Source: Paenibacillus sp. FSL H8-0537 (GTDB taxonomy: Bacteria; Bacillota; Bacilli; Paenibacillales; Paenibacillaceae). From it: a stretch of 64,000 nt of DNA. The translations under genes were made by a program, and so were the position numbers. Positions 1 through 8,996 of the stretch are shown here, in pieces; the first letter of the stretch is position 1; each line of letters starts with the position of its first letter. The notes below the pieces were generated by a model. The model worked only from the letters and a program-made list of their open reading frames with translations. It ran no database searches and was not told where the DNA came from. The stretch covers positions 5,322,001 to 5,386,000 of the forward strand of contig NZ_CP150290.1 in assembly GCF_038051995.1 (NCBI RefSeq), read 5' to 3'.

Positions 1-1364
1 TGCTCTTTACGCTGCTTTTCGAGTCCTTCATTTGCTAGCTCCTGCTGACGCTTGGCAATAATAGTACCTGGCTGAACATACAGACCTGCATATTGTCCAG
101 ACTGCATAATCATTTTCGCTAATCCAGTATGGAGTATGGTTGAGTAACGATCTACTAGATCAAGCAGCACCGTAAATGCTGAGGTGAATCCACTTGCTTC
201 GTTATGAAAAGCTGTATACGACTGAGCCTGATCATCCAGTTCAGCTCCATATTCAGTGAACCAAGCGTCGGGTAAAATCAGCTGGTCCGCTGTCTTTTGT
301 ATATCCTGCAGTTCAGAGACCGCTCCGGACGGCAAAGATTGCAAATCCGAGCCTACGACTTGTTTGCCAGATACGCGGTCATATCCGCTATAGGCGGGAG
401 ACTGTTTCGCCTTGCTTTCAACCCGCCGCATTTCCTCATTCAACAGCCTTGCTTGCTCCAGCTCGTCCTTCGCCGTGCTTTGCAGCTCTACATGCTCGCG
501 CATCACCTTAGCGCTCAGTTTCTTGAGCTCATTAATCAGCGTAATTGCTTCTGATTTATATTCCGCTCTTTCCTGCGTATATTTTGGTGCTTTGCCTGCG
601 GCTATTAATTGCTCGTCAACGATGACCCAGCCGGCATATTCCTCATAACGCCGACTAAGCGATGCTGCTGTCCCATCTCCTGCTCTTGAGATATCCAGCT
701 CCCCATACGGCAGAAGCGCCTTCAAGCCGCTTGTTCCCACTGCATCAGAAGCCTGCTTTTGCAAGGCTAATATACGAGCGATACTCGCTTGGCGATTGTC
801 ATACAGCTTGCGCAGCTGCTCCAGCAGGTCCACTGTCACAGCCGACTCCTTCATCGCCTCCGACATAGGAGTAAACTTGGAAGCCAGCTCCAGTGTAAAA
901 TCAATCGGTGCTTTATATTTCATCTCTTCCAGCACCTGTCTTTCAAACACCTTATGGCTGCCCAATACCGCTGCCTGATCCGTATGTGAATGGACTACAT
1001 TGGCATCAATTGGCCGAGAAAAAGCAGCGGATGATGCACTACGCTCCACATTCGCTTTTACAACCTCGCTATAAATCGTATCTGCACTTGTCCCGCCTCG
1101 CCCAAATAATCCGTATTGCTCATAAAGCTGACTATCGAAGGCAGATAATACGGATCGTATACCTGCTCTAGCTGCATCCTCGGTTATTTTATGGAGAGCT
1201 GCTATTCTGGCGTAATCAATAAGGATGGACATGAACAGCAAAAGCGACGATAGCACCATAGCGGAAAATATAGTAACTGCACCTTCACGCCGCCACAGCC
1301 ATTTGCGTAAGCAGCTTTTTCTGGCTACATACTGACTCAGCCTTTCAGATCGGCTTGCTTTCAT
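1..1364 (-). CDS. Tad-locus pilus assembly protein, C-terminus cut by window edge
   Basis: Reading leftward from an ATG at 1364 the frame stays open to base 1, giving about 454 residues without a stop. A GGAGGTG ribosome site lies just upstream, and the start overlaps the preceding stop as ATGA. The N-terminus is basic, followed by a hydrophobic segment at about residues 29-52, so the protein is probably anchored with one membrane helix and the rest outside the membrane. The long remainder is rich in Lys, Glu and Gln and looks partly coiled-coil. Being last in a Tad operon after a TadE-like gene, it may be a minor pilin-like or pilus-assembly protein of the type annotated DUF5702 in Bacillales; that family name is recalled and not tested. 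Confidence 0.6.
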   Translation of the reverse strand, partial: MKASRSERLSQYVARKSCLRKWLWRREGAVTIFSAMVLSSLLLFMSILIDYARIAALHKITEDAARAGIRSVLSAFDSQLYEQYGLFGRGGTSADTIYSEVVKANVERSASSAAFSRPIDANVVHSHTDQAAVLGSHKVFERQVLEEMKYKAPIDFTLELASKFTPMSEAMKESAVTVDLLEQLRKLYDNRQASIARILALQKQASDAVGTSGLKALLPYGELDISRAGDGTAASLSRRYEEYAGWVIVDEQLIAAGKAPKYTQERAEYKSEAITLINELKKLSAKVMREHVELQSTAKDELEQARLLNEEMRRVESKAKQSPAYSGYDRVSGKQVVGSDLQSLPSGAVSELQDIQKTADQLILPDAWFTEYGAELDDQAQSYTAFHNEASGFTSAFTVLLDLVDRYSTILHTGLAKMIMQSGQYAGLYVQPGTIIAKRQQELANEGLEKQRKE

Positions 1365-2110
1365 TTTTCACCTCCATTTAATGATCCTTTGGCGTTACTC
1401 TTACTGTCTTGTTTGCTATAGGTGGATAGCACCTGACTAGCCTGTTCCTTCCCGCTGCCCTGAGGACTGCCAGCAAATTTAGCCGTATAATATCTAACCA
1501 AATCAACGCCACGAATAAAATCGACAGGATCGGTAACCGGGCTGGAAGCAACCGTCTTAGGCTCCCGAATGCCTAAGATACGCTCAAGCGGCTGCATAGA
1601 CACAGGCTGTAAAAGCTTTGTCTCAATATGGCGCTGAATGACCGTACGATGGTAGCCAATGCTCCCCTCAAAAGGAAGCCCTCGCTCAGCATCCATCCAC
1701 CCTGCAGCCGCTGCCATTTTTTGTTCAGGCAAGCTATCCCCAGCAGCCCCTTCCAAAGGCAAAACTAACTGGAAATCCGTTGACTCGGTGCCTAAGCCGA
1801 ACAAAGAGCTGAGCATCCGCTCCTCATTCATTCGCCAGTATAGGCTATCGTATTCACCTTCCGGCAGTAGGCCCGTCCGCGGATTACGGAAGCTGTTATC
1901 CCAACCGAAGGCCGTACGCTCCGTCGTAACGGAAGCCGAATAATAAAGCACTGTCTTCTGGTACATGTACATCCCAAGCAGGAGAAACAACAAAATAACA
2001 GTGAGCAGCAGCGGGAAAACGAGCGTTGATTCCAGCGTAAAGCTGCCCTGCTCCCCGTGCAGCCACTTGCGAACCAGCGGCCTAAGAGAAAATTTTGTCT
2101 GCTTGGTCAT
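1361..2110 (-). CDS. TadE-like minor pseudopilin
   Basis: A 249-residue protein with a class III (type IVb) pilin-like N-terminus: a basic leader, then GSFTLES with Glu27 at +5 after Gly22, then a hydrophobic helix at about 29-48. This is the signature of TadE/TadF pseudopilins, which are processed by a prepilin peptidase and help assemble Flp pili. The rest is a soluble domain presumably exposed outside the membrane. The start codon overlaps the 3' end of the flp gene by 29 bases, so translation is probably coupled; no strong ribosome site of its own is visible. Confidence 0.65.
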   Translation of the reverse strand: MTKQTKFSLRPLVRKWLHGEQGSFTLESTLVFPLLLTVILLFLLLGMYMYQKTVLYYSASVTTERTAFGWDNSFRNPRTGLLPEGEYDSLYWRMNEERMLSSLFGLGTESTDFQLVLPLEGAAGDSLPEQKMAAAAGWMDAERGLPFEGSIGYHRTVIQRHIETKLLQPVSMQPLERILGIREPKTVASSPVTDPVDFIRGVDLVRYYTAKFAGSPQGSGKEQASQVLSTYSKQDSKSNAKGSLNGGEK

Positions 2111-2267
2111 CGGCCTTGCCCATTAAACGCTCAATGAGTTCTATAATCCAATCCTTGAACAGCAATGCAATAATGATAACAACGGCAATGATTAAAATAA
2201 TTTCCAGCGTACCTAAGCCGCTCTCCGATTTCCAAAATCTTTTCCATGCTTTTTTTACTGTTGTCAT
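2082..2267 (-). CDS. flp: Flp1-type pilin
   Basis: A 61-residue pilin. The ATG at 2267 is preferred over longer upstream starts because AGAGGAA lies about ten bases before it and because the protein then has the right shape: a short basic leader, GLGTLE with Glu22 at +5 after Gly17, a hydrophobic helix at about 21-37, and a short charged tail. Flp1-family pilins polymerise into thin adhesive pili after cleavage by a prepilin peptidase. It sits between tadC and the TadE-like gene. It is probably the major subunit, as it is the only small Flp-like gene in view. Confidence 0.8.
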   Translation of the reverse strand: MTTVKKAWKRFWKSESGLGTLEIILIIAVVIIIALLFKDWIIELIERLMGKADDQADKIFS

Positions 2268-2308
2268 CGTTCCAGCTTCCTCTCTATTTTCAATTGCCCC
2301 GTTAAGGC

Positions 2309-3175
2309 TTAAGACATTAACAGCATGGCAGGAGCAGCGATAAACACCATCAACACGAGCAAAATGCCAACCAGCGGGAAAACAAGCTTCGAGGATGCCT
2401 CCTCGCCGCGCGCCCGCGCAACAGCCTTGCGCTTCTCCCACAACGTATAAGACAGCTCCCGCAGCGCCAGCACAAAATGCTCCCCGCCTCGGCGATAATT
2501 CAGCAGCAGCACTGTCGTAAAAATCGAAACCTCCTGCACCGCGCAGCTGCGATTGAATTTCTCCGCTGCTGTACTAAACGACTCGCCATTGTGCAGCGAA
2601 TATACGACTTTGTTCCATTCTTTATACAGCGGATGCTGCGTAATGTCCTTGCCTTCAAGGCAGCGCCCCAGCGCCTGCAAGACGGTTTCGCCCGCTCCGA
2701 CCAGAAGCATTAGCTTGCTGATCATTTCCGGCAGCTCCAAAATAATTTCCTGCTTGCGCTGCTTAATCAGCTTCCCTGCTTCCAGAAGCTGGCGAACAGG
2801 CAGCAGCAAGCCAAGCAGTGCCCCCATTGCCAGCAGCAGCGGTTCGCCTGCTGCACAAGCCAGTAAGGCGCAGCCTATCATGGCGCCATATCCGTAACCA
2901 GCAGCACCGCCAAGCTGCTCTTTCGTCTGCTGCAGCTGCCACCGGATTCCCCGTAAAATAACGAGCTTAGCGTGATAGCTGCTAAGTGAAAGTGCCATGT
3001 ACTCATACAAGCGGCTTCTTTCCAATAGCTCGCTGAACGGCTCAATGAAAAGCAAATGCTTTAAAGCATCCTGCTTGCGTTGTTTTTGGCGGGATACAGC
3101 CAAGATCATTCGAAGACGCTTTCCACCGATAATGAACAGCCATGACGCCATGAGCACAATCGGAATTGCTATCAT
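2309..3175 (-). CDS. tadC: TadC-like inner membrane platform protein
   Basis: A 288-residue type II secretion F-domain protein. It has hydrophobic segments near residues 1-18, 95-130 and 265-288 around a cytoplasmic helical domain (about 140-260) with the motif L-PEMISKLMLLVGAGE typical of GspF/TadC. With TadB it would form the membrane platform that couples the TadA ATPase to pilin assembly. It follows tadB by 12 bases and precedes flp, the usual order in a tad operon. Confidence 0.85.
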   Translation of the reverse strand: MIAIPIVLMASWLFIIGGKRLRMILAVSRQKQRKQDALKHLLFIEPFSELLERSRLYEYMALSLSSYHAKLVILRGIRWQLQQTKEQLGGAAGYGYGAMIGCALLACAAGEPLLLAMGALLGLLLPVRQLLEAGKLIKQRKQEIILELPEMISKLMLLVGAGETVLQALGRCLEGKDITQHPLYKEWNKVVYSLHNGESFSTAAEKFNRSCAVQEVSIFTTVLLLNYRRGGEHFVLALRELSYTLWEKRKAVARARGEEASSKLVFPLVGILLVLMVFIAAPAMLLMS

Positions 3176-3187
3176 TTGCGCTCGCTC

Positions 3188-4168
3188 CTATACACGAATA
3201 CTCATTATTTTATGGATAAACCAAAAGCATACTAACAATGCCCCAAGGCCAATCGTCAGCAGCAAATAGCCCATTCCTCCATATAGAGGAGCCATATAAT
3301 CCGGAGCCATTAGATTCAAAAGGCCAAGAAATATAAAGGGAATCGCCATCATAATGCGTGCCTCAAAGCGTTTTTGTGCCAGCAGCACCATAATATCCTG
3401 CTGGATTTCCAGCTTTTCGCCAATCGTCTGCGCCGTACGCTTCATCACCTCTACCAAATCGCCTCCAGTGCGCTTGCAGGCAGCAAACACATCAACGAAT
3501 TGTACGATATCCTCTACATGAGCGCGGGCTGCTAGGCTTCGCAGCGCATGCTCCAGCGGCTCCGCATGCTCAAGACGGTGCTTAACGATTTGAAACTCCA
3601 GCAGCAGCTCCGTTCTTGGGTCAGGATAAAGCAGCTTTAAATCATCCAACGTCGCAATAAAGGCATTTTCCACCGATCTTCCTGCCGCAAGACAGGAGGT
3701 CAGCGAATAAAGCGCCTCCTTGAATTGCAGCTTCAACCGCTCCTTGCGACGCGAAATTAATGAAGCCTTGTAATAACGTGGTGCGCATAATCCCAATCCG
3801 GCTGCGATGAGACAAACCAGAAGGGAATGGTACACCGTATACAGAGCAGTAAAAACAGCTGCATAACCGATAATTGCTGCCACTGCGAACTCGCGATAAG
3901 ACAGCACATACCTATCATAATTCGTTAAATATCCGGTCTTGGACGGCTGCCAGCTGGTATTACTCCCGTTCCCGTCTTCACCTTCACTTCTGTCACCTTC
4001 GTGCTCAAGGCCACACCAGGAGAGCGCTCTATTGAGCAGCCGTTGCCCGACTATCCCTGTGTTCTTGGCTTTCTTGGCTTTCTTGGCTTTCTTGGCTTTC
4101 TTGGCTTTCTCCGCTTTCTCCGCTTTCTCGGCTTTCTCCGCTCTCATCGCATTCCCCAATATCTTCAA
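3188..4168 (-). CDS. tadB: TadB-like inner membrane platform protein with repetitive N-terminus
   Basis: A 326-residue F-domain protein: membrane segments at about 95-130, a cytoplasmic domain with SLTSCLAAGRSVENAF, and two C-terminal helices. The first 40 residues are a run of E-K-A and K-K-A triplets encoded by nine-base repeats. The start is a TTG at 4168 with a strong GGAGGAGGAG site just upstream, inside the tadA coding sequence, so the 140-base overlap with tadA looks real. The lysine-rich arm should lie in the cytoplasm. Homologous TadB proteins are not expected to need this arm, so its role is unknown. Confidence 0.82.
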   Translation of the reverse strand: MKILGNAMRAEKAEKAEKAEKAKKAKKAKKAKKAKNTGIVGQRLLNRALSWCGLEHEGDRSEGEDGNGSNTSWQPSKTGYLTNYDRYVLSYREFAVAAIIGYAAVFTALYTVYHSLLVCLIAAGLGLCAPRYYKASLISRRKERLKLQFKEALYSLTSCLAAGRSVENAFIATLDDLKLLYPDPRTELLLEFQIVKHRLEHAEPLEHALRSLAARAHVEDIVQFVDVFAACKRTGGDLVEVMKRTAQTIGEKLEIQQDIMVLLAQKRFEARIMMAIPFIFLGLLNLMAPDYMAPLYGGMGYLLLTIGLGALLVCFWFIHKIMSIRV

Positions 4169-5402
4169 AACGCTCCTCCTCCAGTGTTAGTCCTGCCATT
4201 TGCAGCTTGTTCCGGTGAAGAAGTGAATGAACGGTACGCTTTAAAGCTCCTAGCACCTTGCCGTCTTTCTCTCCCTCCTCCTCAAAACGGAACAAGGGGC
4301 GAAGCTCGATTTCCCCACCATCTATGCCGACAATTTCAGCTATTTCTGTTACACGGCGCGTACGGTCGCGAAACCGCGATAGATGAATGACAATGTCCAA
4401 TGCGGAGACGATTTGCTGCCGAATGACCTGAACGGGCAAATCAGCTGCACCAAGTGCCATCGTCTCGAGCCTTGCCATCATGTCGCGCGCACCGTTGCTA
4501 TGACCAGTGGACATGCTGCCTGAATGCCCGGTATTCATCGCTTGCAGCATATCCAGCGTTTCCGGCCCCCTTACCTCGCCGACGATGATTCGATTAGGAC
4601 GCATCCGCAGCGATGCGCGAATAAGATCGCGAACCGTAATTTCACCTTTGCCCTCGGTGTTGGCATTGCGCGTCTCCAGCGATACTAGATTGGCAACGCT
4701 GCGAATTTGCAGTTCAGCAGAATCTTCAATGGTTACAACTCGCTCATCAGCAGGAATAAACTGGGACAACGCATTCAGGAAAGTTGTCTTGCCCGTCCCT
4801 GTCCCTCCGCTAATAAAAATATTGTATTGCGCTGCGGTCAGCTGCTGCAGAAAGCCTGCTGCCTCTGCGGTTAAAGCTCCCGCCGCAACGAGCAGCTCCA
4901 TCGTCATTGGGCGCTCAGGAAATTTGCGAATCGTCATCGCTGGTCCGCGCAAGGCTACAGGCGGCAGTACAACGTGGACGCGAGAGCCATCCTTAAGACG
5001 GGCATCAACAATAGGCGAAGACTCGTTCACGACACGATTGACACCTGCAACGACAGCTTGAATCAAGTCCTCCAGCCGCTCCTTGCTTTCAAAGGCAGCT
5101 GGCAGTTGTGTCATCGTTCCGCTTCGTTCAATAAAAATTTCGCCGTGATGATTGATCATAATTTCAGTAACTGCCTGATCATCCATCAGCGGCTGTAAAA
5201 TATCCAAACCCCGAAAGGAATGAAACAGCCTCCGAACCAACTGGACCTTCTCTGCCGCCGTAAGCGGACTTCCACTATTGCAATAGTCAAATACCGTCTG
5301 CTCCACGTTTCGCGTCAGCTCTTCATCCGTTACAGCGCCGCTGAAATCAAGCTGCGACCTAATCTGGTTTCTTAATGCAAGTACCAGCTCATCGGTTAGC
5401 AA
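4029..5402 (-). CDS. tadA: TadA/CpaF secretion ATPase
   Basis: A 457-residue hexameric secretion ATPase of the GspE family that powers Flp pilus assembly. Seen directly: Walker A GGTGTGKTT at 199-207, Walker B RIIVGEVRG at 271-279 and the His box TGHSGSMSTGHSN at 291-303. The C-terminus beyond about residue 400 is an unusual acidic tail of S-Q-E and S-G-E triplets, encoded by the same nine-base repeats that encode the TadB arm in another frame. The start at 5402 overlaps tadZ by 14 bases, indicating translational coupling. Confidence 0.92.
   Translation of the reverse strand: MLTDELVLALRNQIRSQLDFSGAVTDEELTRNVEQTVFDYCNSGSPLTAAEKVQLVRRLFHSFRGLDILQPLMDDQAVTEIMINHHGEIFIERSGTMTQLPAAFESKERLEDLIQAVVAGVNRVVNESSPIVDARLKDGSRVHVVLPPVALRGPAMTIRKFPERPMTMELLVAAGALTAEAAGFLQQLTAAQYNIFISGGTGTGKTTFLNALSQFIPADERVVTIEDSAELQIRSVANLVSLETRNANTEGKGEITVRDLIRASLRMRPNRIIVGEVRGPETLDMLQAMNTGHSGSMSTGHSNGARDMMARLETMALGAADLPVQVIRQQIVSALDIVIHLSRFRDRTRRVTEIAEIVGIDGGEIELRPLFRFEEEGEKDGKVLGALKRTVHSLLHRNKLQMAGLTLEEERFEDIGECDESGESRESGESGESQESQESQESQESQEHRDSRATAAQ
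4062..4142. repeat. Nine 9-base tandem repeats in the tadA/tadB overlap
   Basis: Nine consecutive 9-base units: five copies of ttcttggct, then ttctccgct twice, ttctcggct and ttctccgct. They lie where the 3' end of tadA and the 5' end of tadB overlap and are translated in two frames on the minus strand, as SQE/SGE in TadA and AKK/AEK in TadB. Because the unit is a multiple of three, gain or loss of copies changes both proteins in length without breaking either frame. Confidence 0.95.
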
Positions 5403-6564
5403 TCCGAATACCTCCCTCGCTTACCAATTGCTGAAACAACCGCTCTACGGCTGCTTTATACAATGGCGACGCAGCAACTACAACCGGTGATGGACTCCCT
5501 TCAGCAGCTTCAGGCAGCGCTGCGGCAATCGAACGGCTTCCATTTCGCAGCTTAATCGTAAACATATCTGGAGGCCTCCCCTCTGCTTCATCACCTCCGG
5601 CTGGCGTAATACGGCGATTAACAACAAGTCGGATGCGGCGGCTAAGCGACTGAAAATCTTCTTTCCACCTGCGTTCGGCGCAGCCAAACGCCAGCTCTGC
5701 CTTCCGCTGAATGGATAGGTCATCGGTAACCAGCCACAAAACCAAGCTGCTTTTCCTCAAAATCGACAGCTCAAGCTCGCCCATCCCATCCTGCAAATCG
5801 ATTAAAATGAGATCATATTGCCTTGTAGCTCGGAGCAGTTCTACCATCGCCACTGCATCCACTGGCAATAGGCTGTAACGATCCTCCTCATTGTCGCAGG
5901 GCAAAATAAAATCGGCTTTCAGCGCCGGGTGGCGCTTGCGATGCTGCGCAAGCCATGCCCCTGCCTTATCTGGCTCAGCCTTCAGGTGATAAAGCAGCTG
6001 TGACATGCCTTCTCCCTCGGGCAGCACGCGCTGGTCTCCCGCTCCCAGCCACACCTCAAGGGCGCTCCAGCGCTCCAGCGTCAAATAAAAAACGCGGCAG
6101 CCATGCTTGGCAGCTGTATTCGCCAGCTTGAGCGCAAGTGCTGTCTTGCCAACTCCGCCAGAGGCCGAGCCGATAGCAATAACTGACGCTCCGCCCTCAC
6201 TGCCTGCATTAACTGCGCTCGACCGGACTGCTCCATGCAGAGCCGCCAAGCTCTGCAATAATTCCGGGAGCGGCTGATATTGCAGCAGCTCCGCATCATA
6301 CTGAGCATCTTGCCCCTTAGCAGCTACGAATGCCGCCACTGGCACACCAGCGGGCAGGTGTGGAGCAGCGGCAGCGAGAATAGCAGGCTGGGCCGCGATT
6401 AAATCAACGGCATAGCCTCCCTTGAGAAACTGGATGAGCGAGGCCGGGTTTGTAAAAGCTGTTAGCTGCCAATGCTCACCGAAGGAACTATCCCTCACGT
6501 ATTCTGCAAGTCTTCTTGCATACTCCAGCTCACTTACTGCAACAGCTAATTGATAACGCACCAT
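5389..6564 (-). CDS. tadZ: TadZ/CpaE-like pilus localisation ATPase
   Basis: A 391-residue protein with an N-terminal receiver-like domain (about 1-115) and a C-terminal MinD/ParA-type ATPase domain. The nucleotide loop SASGGVGKT at 133-141 lacks the usual first lysine of the deviant Walker A, as is common in TadZ. TadZ/CpaE proteins place the Tad secretion machine at a cell site. It is the first gene of the operon. The start at 6564 has an AAAGGAGG site four bases upstream. Confidence 0.82.
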   Translation of the reverse strand: MVRYQLAVAVSELEYARRLAEYVRDSSFGEHWQLTAFTNPASLIQFLKGGYAVDLIAAQPAILAAAAPHLPAGVPVAAFVAAKGQDAQYDAELLQYQPLPELLQSLAALHGAVRSSAVNAGSEGGASVIAIGSASGGVGKTALALKLANTAAKHGCRVFYLTLERWSALEVWLGAGDQRVLPEGEGMSQLLYHLKAEPDKAGAWLAQHRKRHPALKADFILPCDNEEDRYSLLPVDAVAMVELLRATRQYDLILIDLQDGMGELELSILRKSSLVLWLVTDDLSIQRKAELAFGCAERRWKEDFQSLSRRIRLVVNRRITPAGGDEAEGRPPDMFTIKLRNGSRSIAAALPEAAEGSPSPVVVAASPLYKAAVERLFQQLVSEGGIRIANR

Positions 6565-6617
6565 TCATCCTCCTTTCGAAGCAAAGCTACAACCAGCAAT
6601 CTGAGTTCAGACAACGC

Positions 6618-6666
6618 AAAAAAGCACCGTAAAGGCGCAGTTTACCTGCGGTCCTTTACGGTGCTT
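6618..6666 (-). terminator. Strong hairpin terminator in the tad leader
   Basis: On the minus strand a 14-base perfect stem (AAGCACCGTAAAGG paired with CCTTTACGGTGCTT) is extended by a CGCAG/CTGCG inner stem and followed by TTTTTT. It lies between the candidate promoter at 6696-6725 and the tadZ start, so it could attenuate the tad operon. Confidence 0.75.
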
Positions 6667-6695
6667 CCGTAGTCATCCAATTTAAGATTGAGAAA

Positions 6696-6725
6696 AATTT
6701 ATCACGACGATATGTATCCTGTCAA
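6696..6725 (-). promoter_or_regulatory. Candidate promoter of the tad operon
   Basis: On the minus strand a consensus -35 TTGACA (6720-6725) is followed at 18 bases by TAAATT (6696-6701). Transcription would start about 20 bases before the leader hairpin. The stretch from here to 6935 is AT-rich, and nothing else was recognised in it. Confidence 0.45.
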
Positions 6726-6935
6726 CTGCTTTTTTTCTTTTGCAAGTTCATTTCTAGTTTTAGACTTAAAATAGGATTAGATTTTAATTATATTTATTTT
6801 TCATAAAATGGAAATATGCCGCTTATACCTATTTCCCTTAGCCCTCTTCCATTAGCCTCCTCCATTCGCTGATTTAATTGTAGGTCCTTAACTTTCTCAA
6901 ACTGCAGCTAGATAAACATAGTTAAAAACAATTAC

Positions 6936-6979
6936 ACCGTAAAAGACCATAATTACATATGACCTTTTACGGTTTTTTA
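6936..6979. terminator. Hairpin downstream of the beta-helix gene
   Basis: ACCGTAAAAG pairs with CTTTTACGGT across an 18-base loop. A run of six T follows on the plus strand, and GTAATTGTTTTT on the minus strand. It probably ends the beta-helix transcript; it could work both ways. Confidence 0.5.
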
Positions 6980-7020
6980 TCAGTAGATACAAGCAAAATT
7001 AGTATTTATAAAACTTACAT

Positions 7021-8691
7021 TTACCCGATATATTCAATTAAACATAGGGCAGACGGATTCGACTGTTTAACACCATTACTTGATGAAATGATAATATTGC
7101 ATTTGTCATCGGTATCACATACGAAAAAAAGCTCGGCCGTAACATTAAAACCAAATTTATGACGAGCTACATCTGCTACTGCTAATATAGTTGGATTTGC
7201 TTCCGCGGTTTTAAGCGTGAATGTTGCAGGGGTATCTTCCGTTACAGCGTTGGCAGGGGAATAGAGCCTTACTTGCGTAATAATCGAATTAATAGGTAAT
7301 ATAATTTCTAAATTTTGATTCCCCAAATAAGGAAATCTCCCGTTCGGTCCCTTTACAGATATAATCTTCTTTTGCACAATTCCAACATTTGCCCTCTCGT
7401 ATCCAAGCGTACATTCCCATATATTTTTAGGGCTGTCATTTAAACCACGACAATTTCTAAATTTAATTTGGGGCTGCCCTCCAAGATTCCCAAGCGAATT
7501 TGTACTTACATACGAAATAAAATCCTTCGGTCTAGTATGCTTGGCAATCTGGCAATTCTCATAAATAATATTATGAGGGAATGCCCATGAATTACCCGTG
7601 TAATAATATTGATGTTGCCCCATAAGCGTACAGCCATCGAATTTAATAATGGGCATTTTCACATTCGTTGATTTAAATAAGGCGGTAACCCACTGATGGC
7701 TCCCATTATTGTATTGCTGAGAATCACTATCACAGCTTATGAATGAAACAGCACCATCAGCCCATTCACATTCAATTAGCTTCGCTAAACCATATTTTGT
7801 TTCAAATCTAGCCCCTATACATAAAAATCTCTGTACACCGCTTACATGTGAAGCTCCTAGCAATTTAAAAAAAGTAGTGTTGCCACCATTACTATCCGTA
7901 TTTATGAAGCTTCCACCCCAGATATTGATATTTCCACCTTTTTCGAAATGCAGAAAGTCCCCTCTAGAAGCCTCATATTGACAAGCAAAAAAATTATAAT
8001 TTAGGAATTGGTCATTTGCTGTTGTACTTTCCGAAAATATCGTTTTATTCCATTTTCCATAAAAACCACAGTGAAACCACGTAAATTCACTATTTGTATT
8101 TAACCCTTCTAGCTTCCAACCATAATTAAAATTAATAAAATCACATTTATCAAACGTATAGTTTTGAGCCCCGCCTTTCGAATACGAATACATAAAATTG
8201 GTTTGTTTTTCGTAATCACCGACAAATGTAATTCCTTCAAAATGAATGTGCAGCCATTTGTCATTATTGTAAAACAAATAACCGTTCGTACCTGAATTTG
8301 GTTTAAATAAAATCCTTGTAATTCCTCTTCCAGACCCTCGGAAAGCTAAGCCACGAGCCCTCTTTGTATTGGAATTCCCTAAAATTTTCGGATTACTGCT
8401 TGAAACGACATAGGTACCAGCAGGCAAATCAATGACCGTATTTCCTTGTGGATTCGTTATTTCACTTACATTATTAGTAATTCGTGATTGAATAAAGGCT
8501 TCAAGATCAATAAATGCCTGAGTCGAATTGGTCATTCCGGTTTTATCAGCACTAAACCATTCAATATTGGAACCACGACTTTCAAATTCCTTATCAATTT
8601 TCTGAAAATTATTTTTTATTTCATTAATTTTTAAGCTTTCATCTCCAGCATTAACACTCATTTTGAGATTATCTGTTTCATTAGATGCCAC
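7021..8691 (-). CDS. Right-handed beta-helix (pectate lyase/tailspike-like) protein
   Basis: A 556-residue protein. Residues 45-75 (IEWFSADKTGMTNSTQAF) resemble the start of the pectate-lyase-3 fold found in phage tailspikes and polysaccharide lyases, and the middle has short repeating strands with G-x-x-I/F-x-x-C patterns. There is no signal peptide or transmembrane helix. The N-terminal 40 residues look helical and could be an attachment segment. The start is GTG at 8691, eight bases after AGGAGG. The gene is much more AT-rich than both neighbours, which suggests recent transfer. It could act on an exopolysaccharide, but no catalytic residues can be assigned. The 305-base gap to its right holds only a terminator. 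Confidence 0.6.
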   Translation of the reverse strand: MASNETDNLKMSVNAGDESLKINEIKNNFQKIDKEFESRGSNIEWFSADKTGMTNSTQAFIDLEAFIQSRITNNVSEITNPQGNTVIDLPAGTYVVSSSNPKILGNSNTKRARGLAFRGSGRGITRILFKPNSGTNGYLFYNNDKWLHIHFEGITFVGDYEKQTNFMYSYSKGGAQNYTFDKCDFINFNYGWKLEGLNTNSEFTWFHCGFYGKWNKTIFSESTTANDQFLNYNFFACQYEASRGDFLHFEKGGNINIWGGSFINTDSNGGNTTFFKLLGASHVSGVQRFLCIGARFETKYGLAKLIECEWADGAVSFISCDSDSQQYNNGSHQWVTALFKSTNVKMPIIKFDGCTLMGQHQYYYTGNSWAFPHNIIYENCQIAKHTRPKDFISYVSTNSLGNLGGQPQIKFRNCRGLNDSPKNIWECTLGYERANVGIVQKKIISVKGPNGRFPYLGNQNLEIILPINSIITQVRLYSPANAVTEDTPATFTLKTAEANPTILAVADVARHKFGFNVTAELFFVCDTDDKCNIIISSSNGVKQSNPSALCLIEYIG

Positions 8692-8920
8692 ATGCCTCTC
8701 CTCCTATTGACTATACATTTTTACTTCCTCTCTTTATCTAAATAGCGTTTTATTTAAAAATTCATCTCATTAGCCTGTTTACAGATGATTACGAACTTCA
8801 ATCAATGGAGGATAAAAGCTTTGATACAAATAAAATATTCTGCTTGGCTCCATTGTGTGTGTAAGCTTTTGCAATGAGTGTACATTCCTGCTTTAGTACA
8901 TAAATAATCTCTATAAACTA

Positions 8921-8970
8921 AAAAAAAGCAAGAGAGCACAGGCAATTCTGCTGCACTCTCTTGCTTTTTT
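8921..8970. terminator. Bidirectional-looking terminator after the lasso operon
   Basis: AAGCAAGAGAG pairs with CTCTCTTGCTT, with T runs on both strands. It lies 27 bases beyond the last lasso gene and would end that leftward operon. Confidence 0.85.
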
Positions 8971-8996
8971 CACTTTCCCGTTGCTTATCCCAGTAC

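Noticed and set aside
6618..6725. A cyclic-di-GMP riboswitch in the tad leader
   Set aside because: Only about 30 bases separate the candidate promoter and the terminator, too few for an aptamer, and no GEMM-like core was seen.
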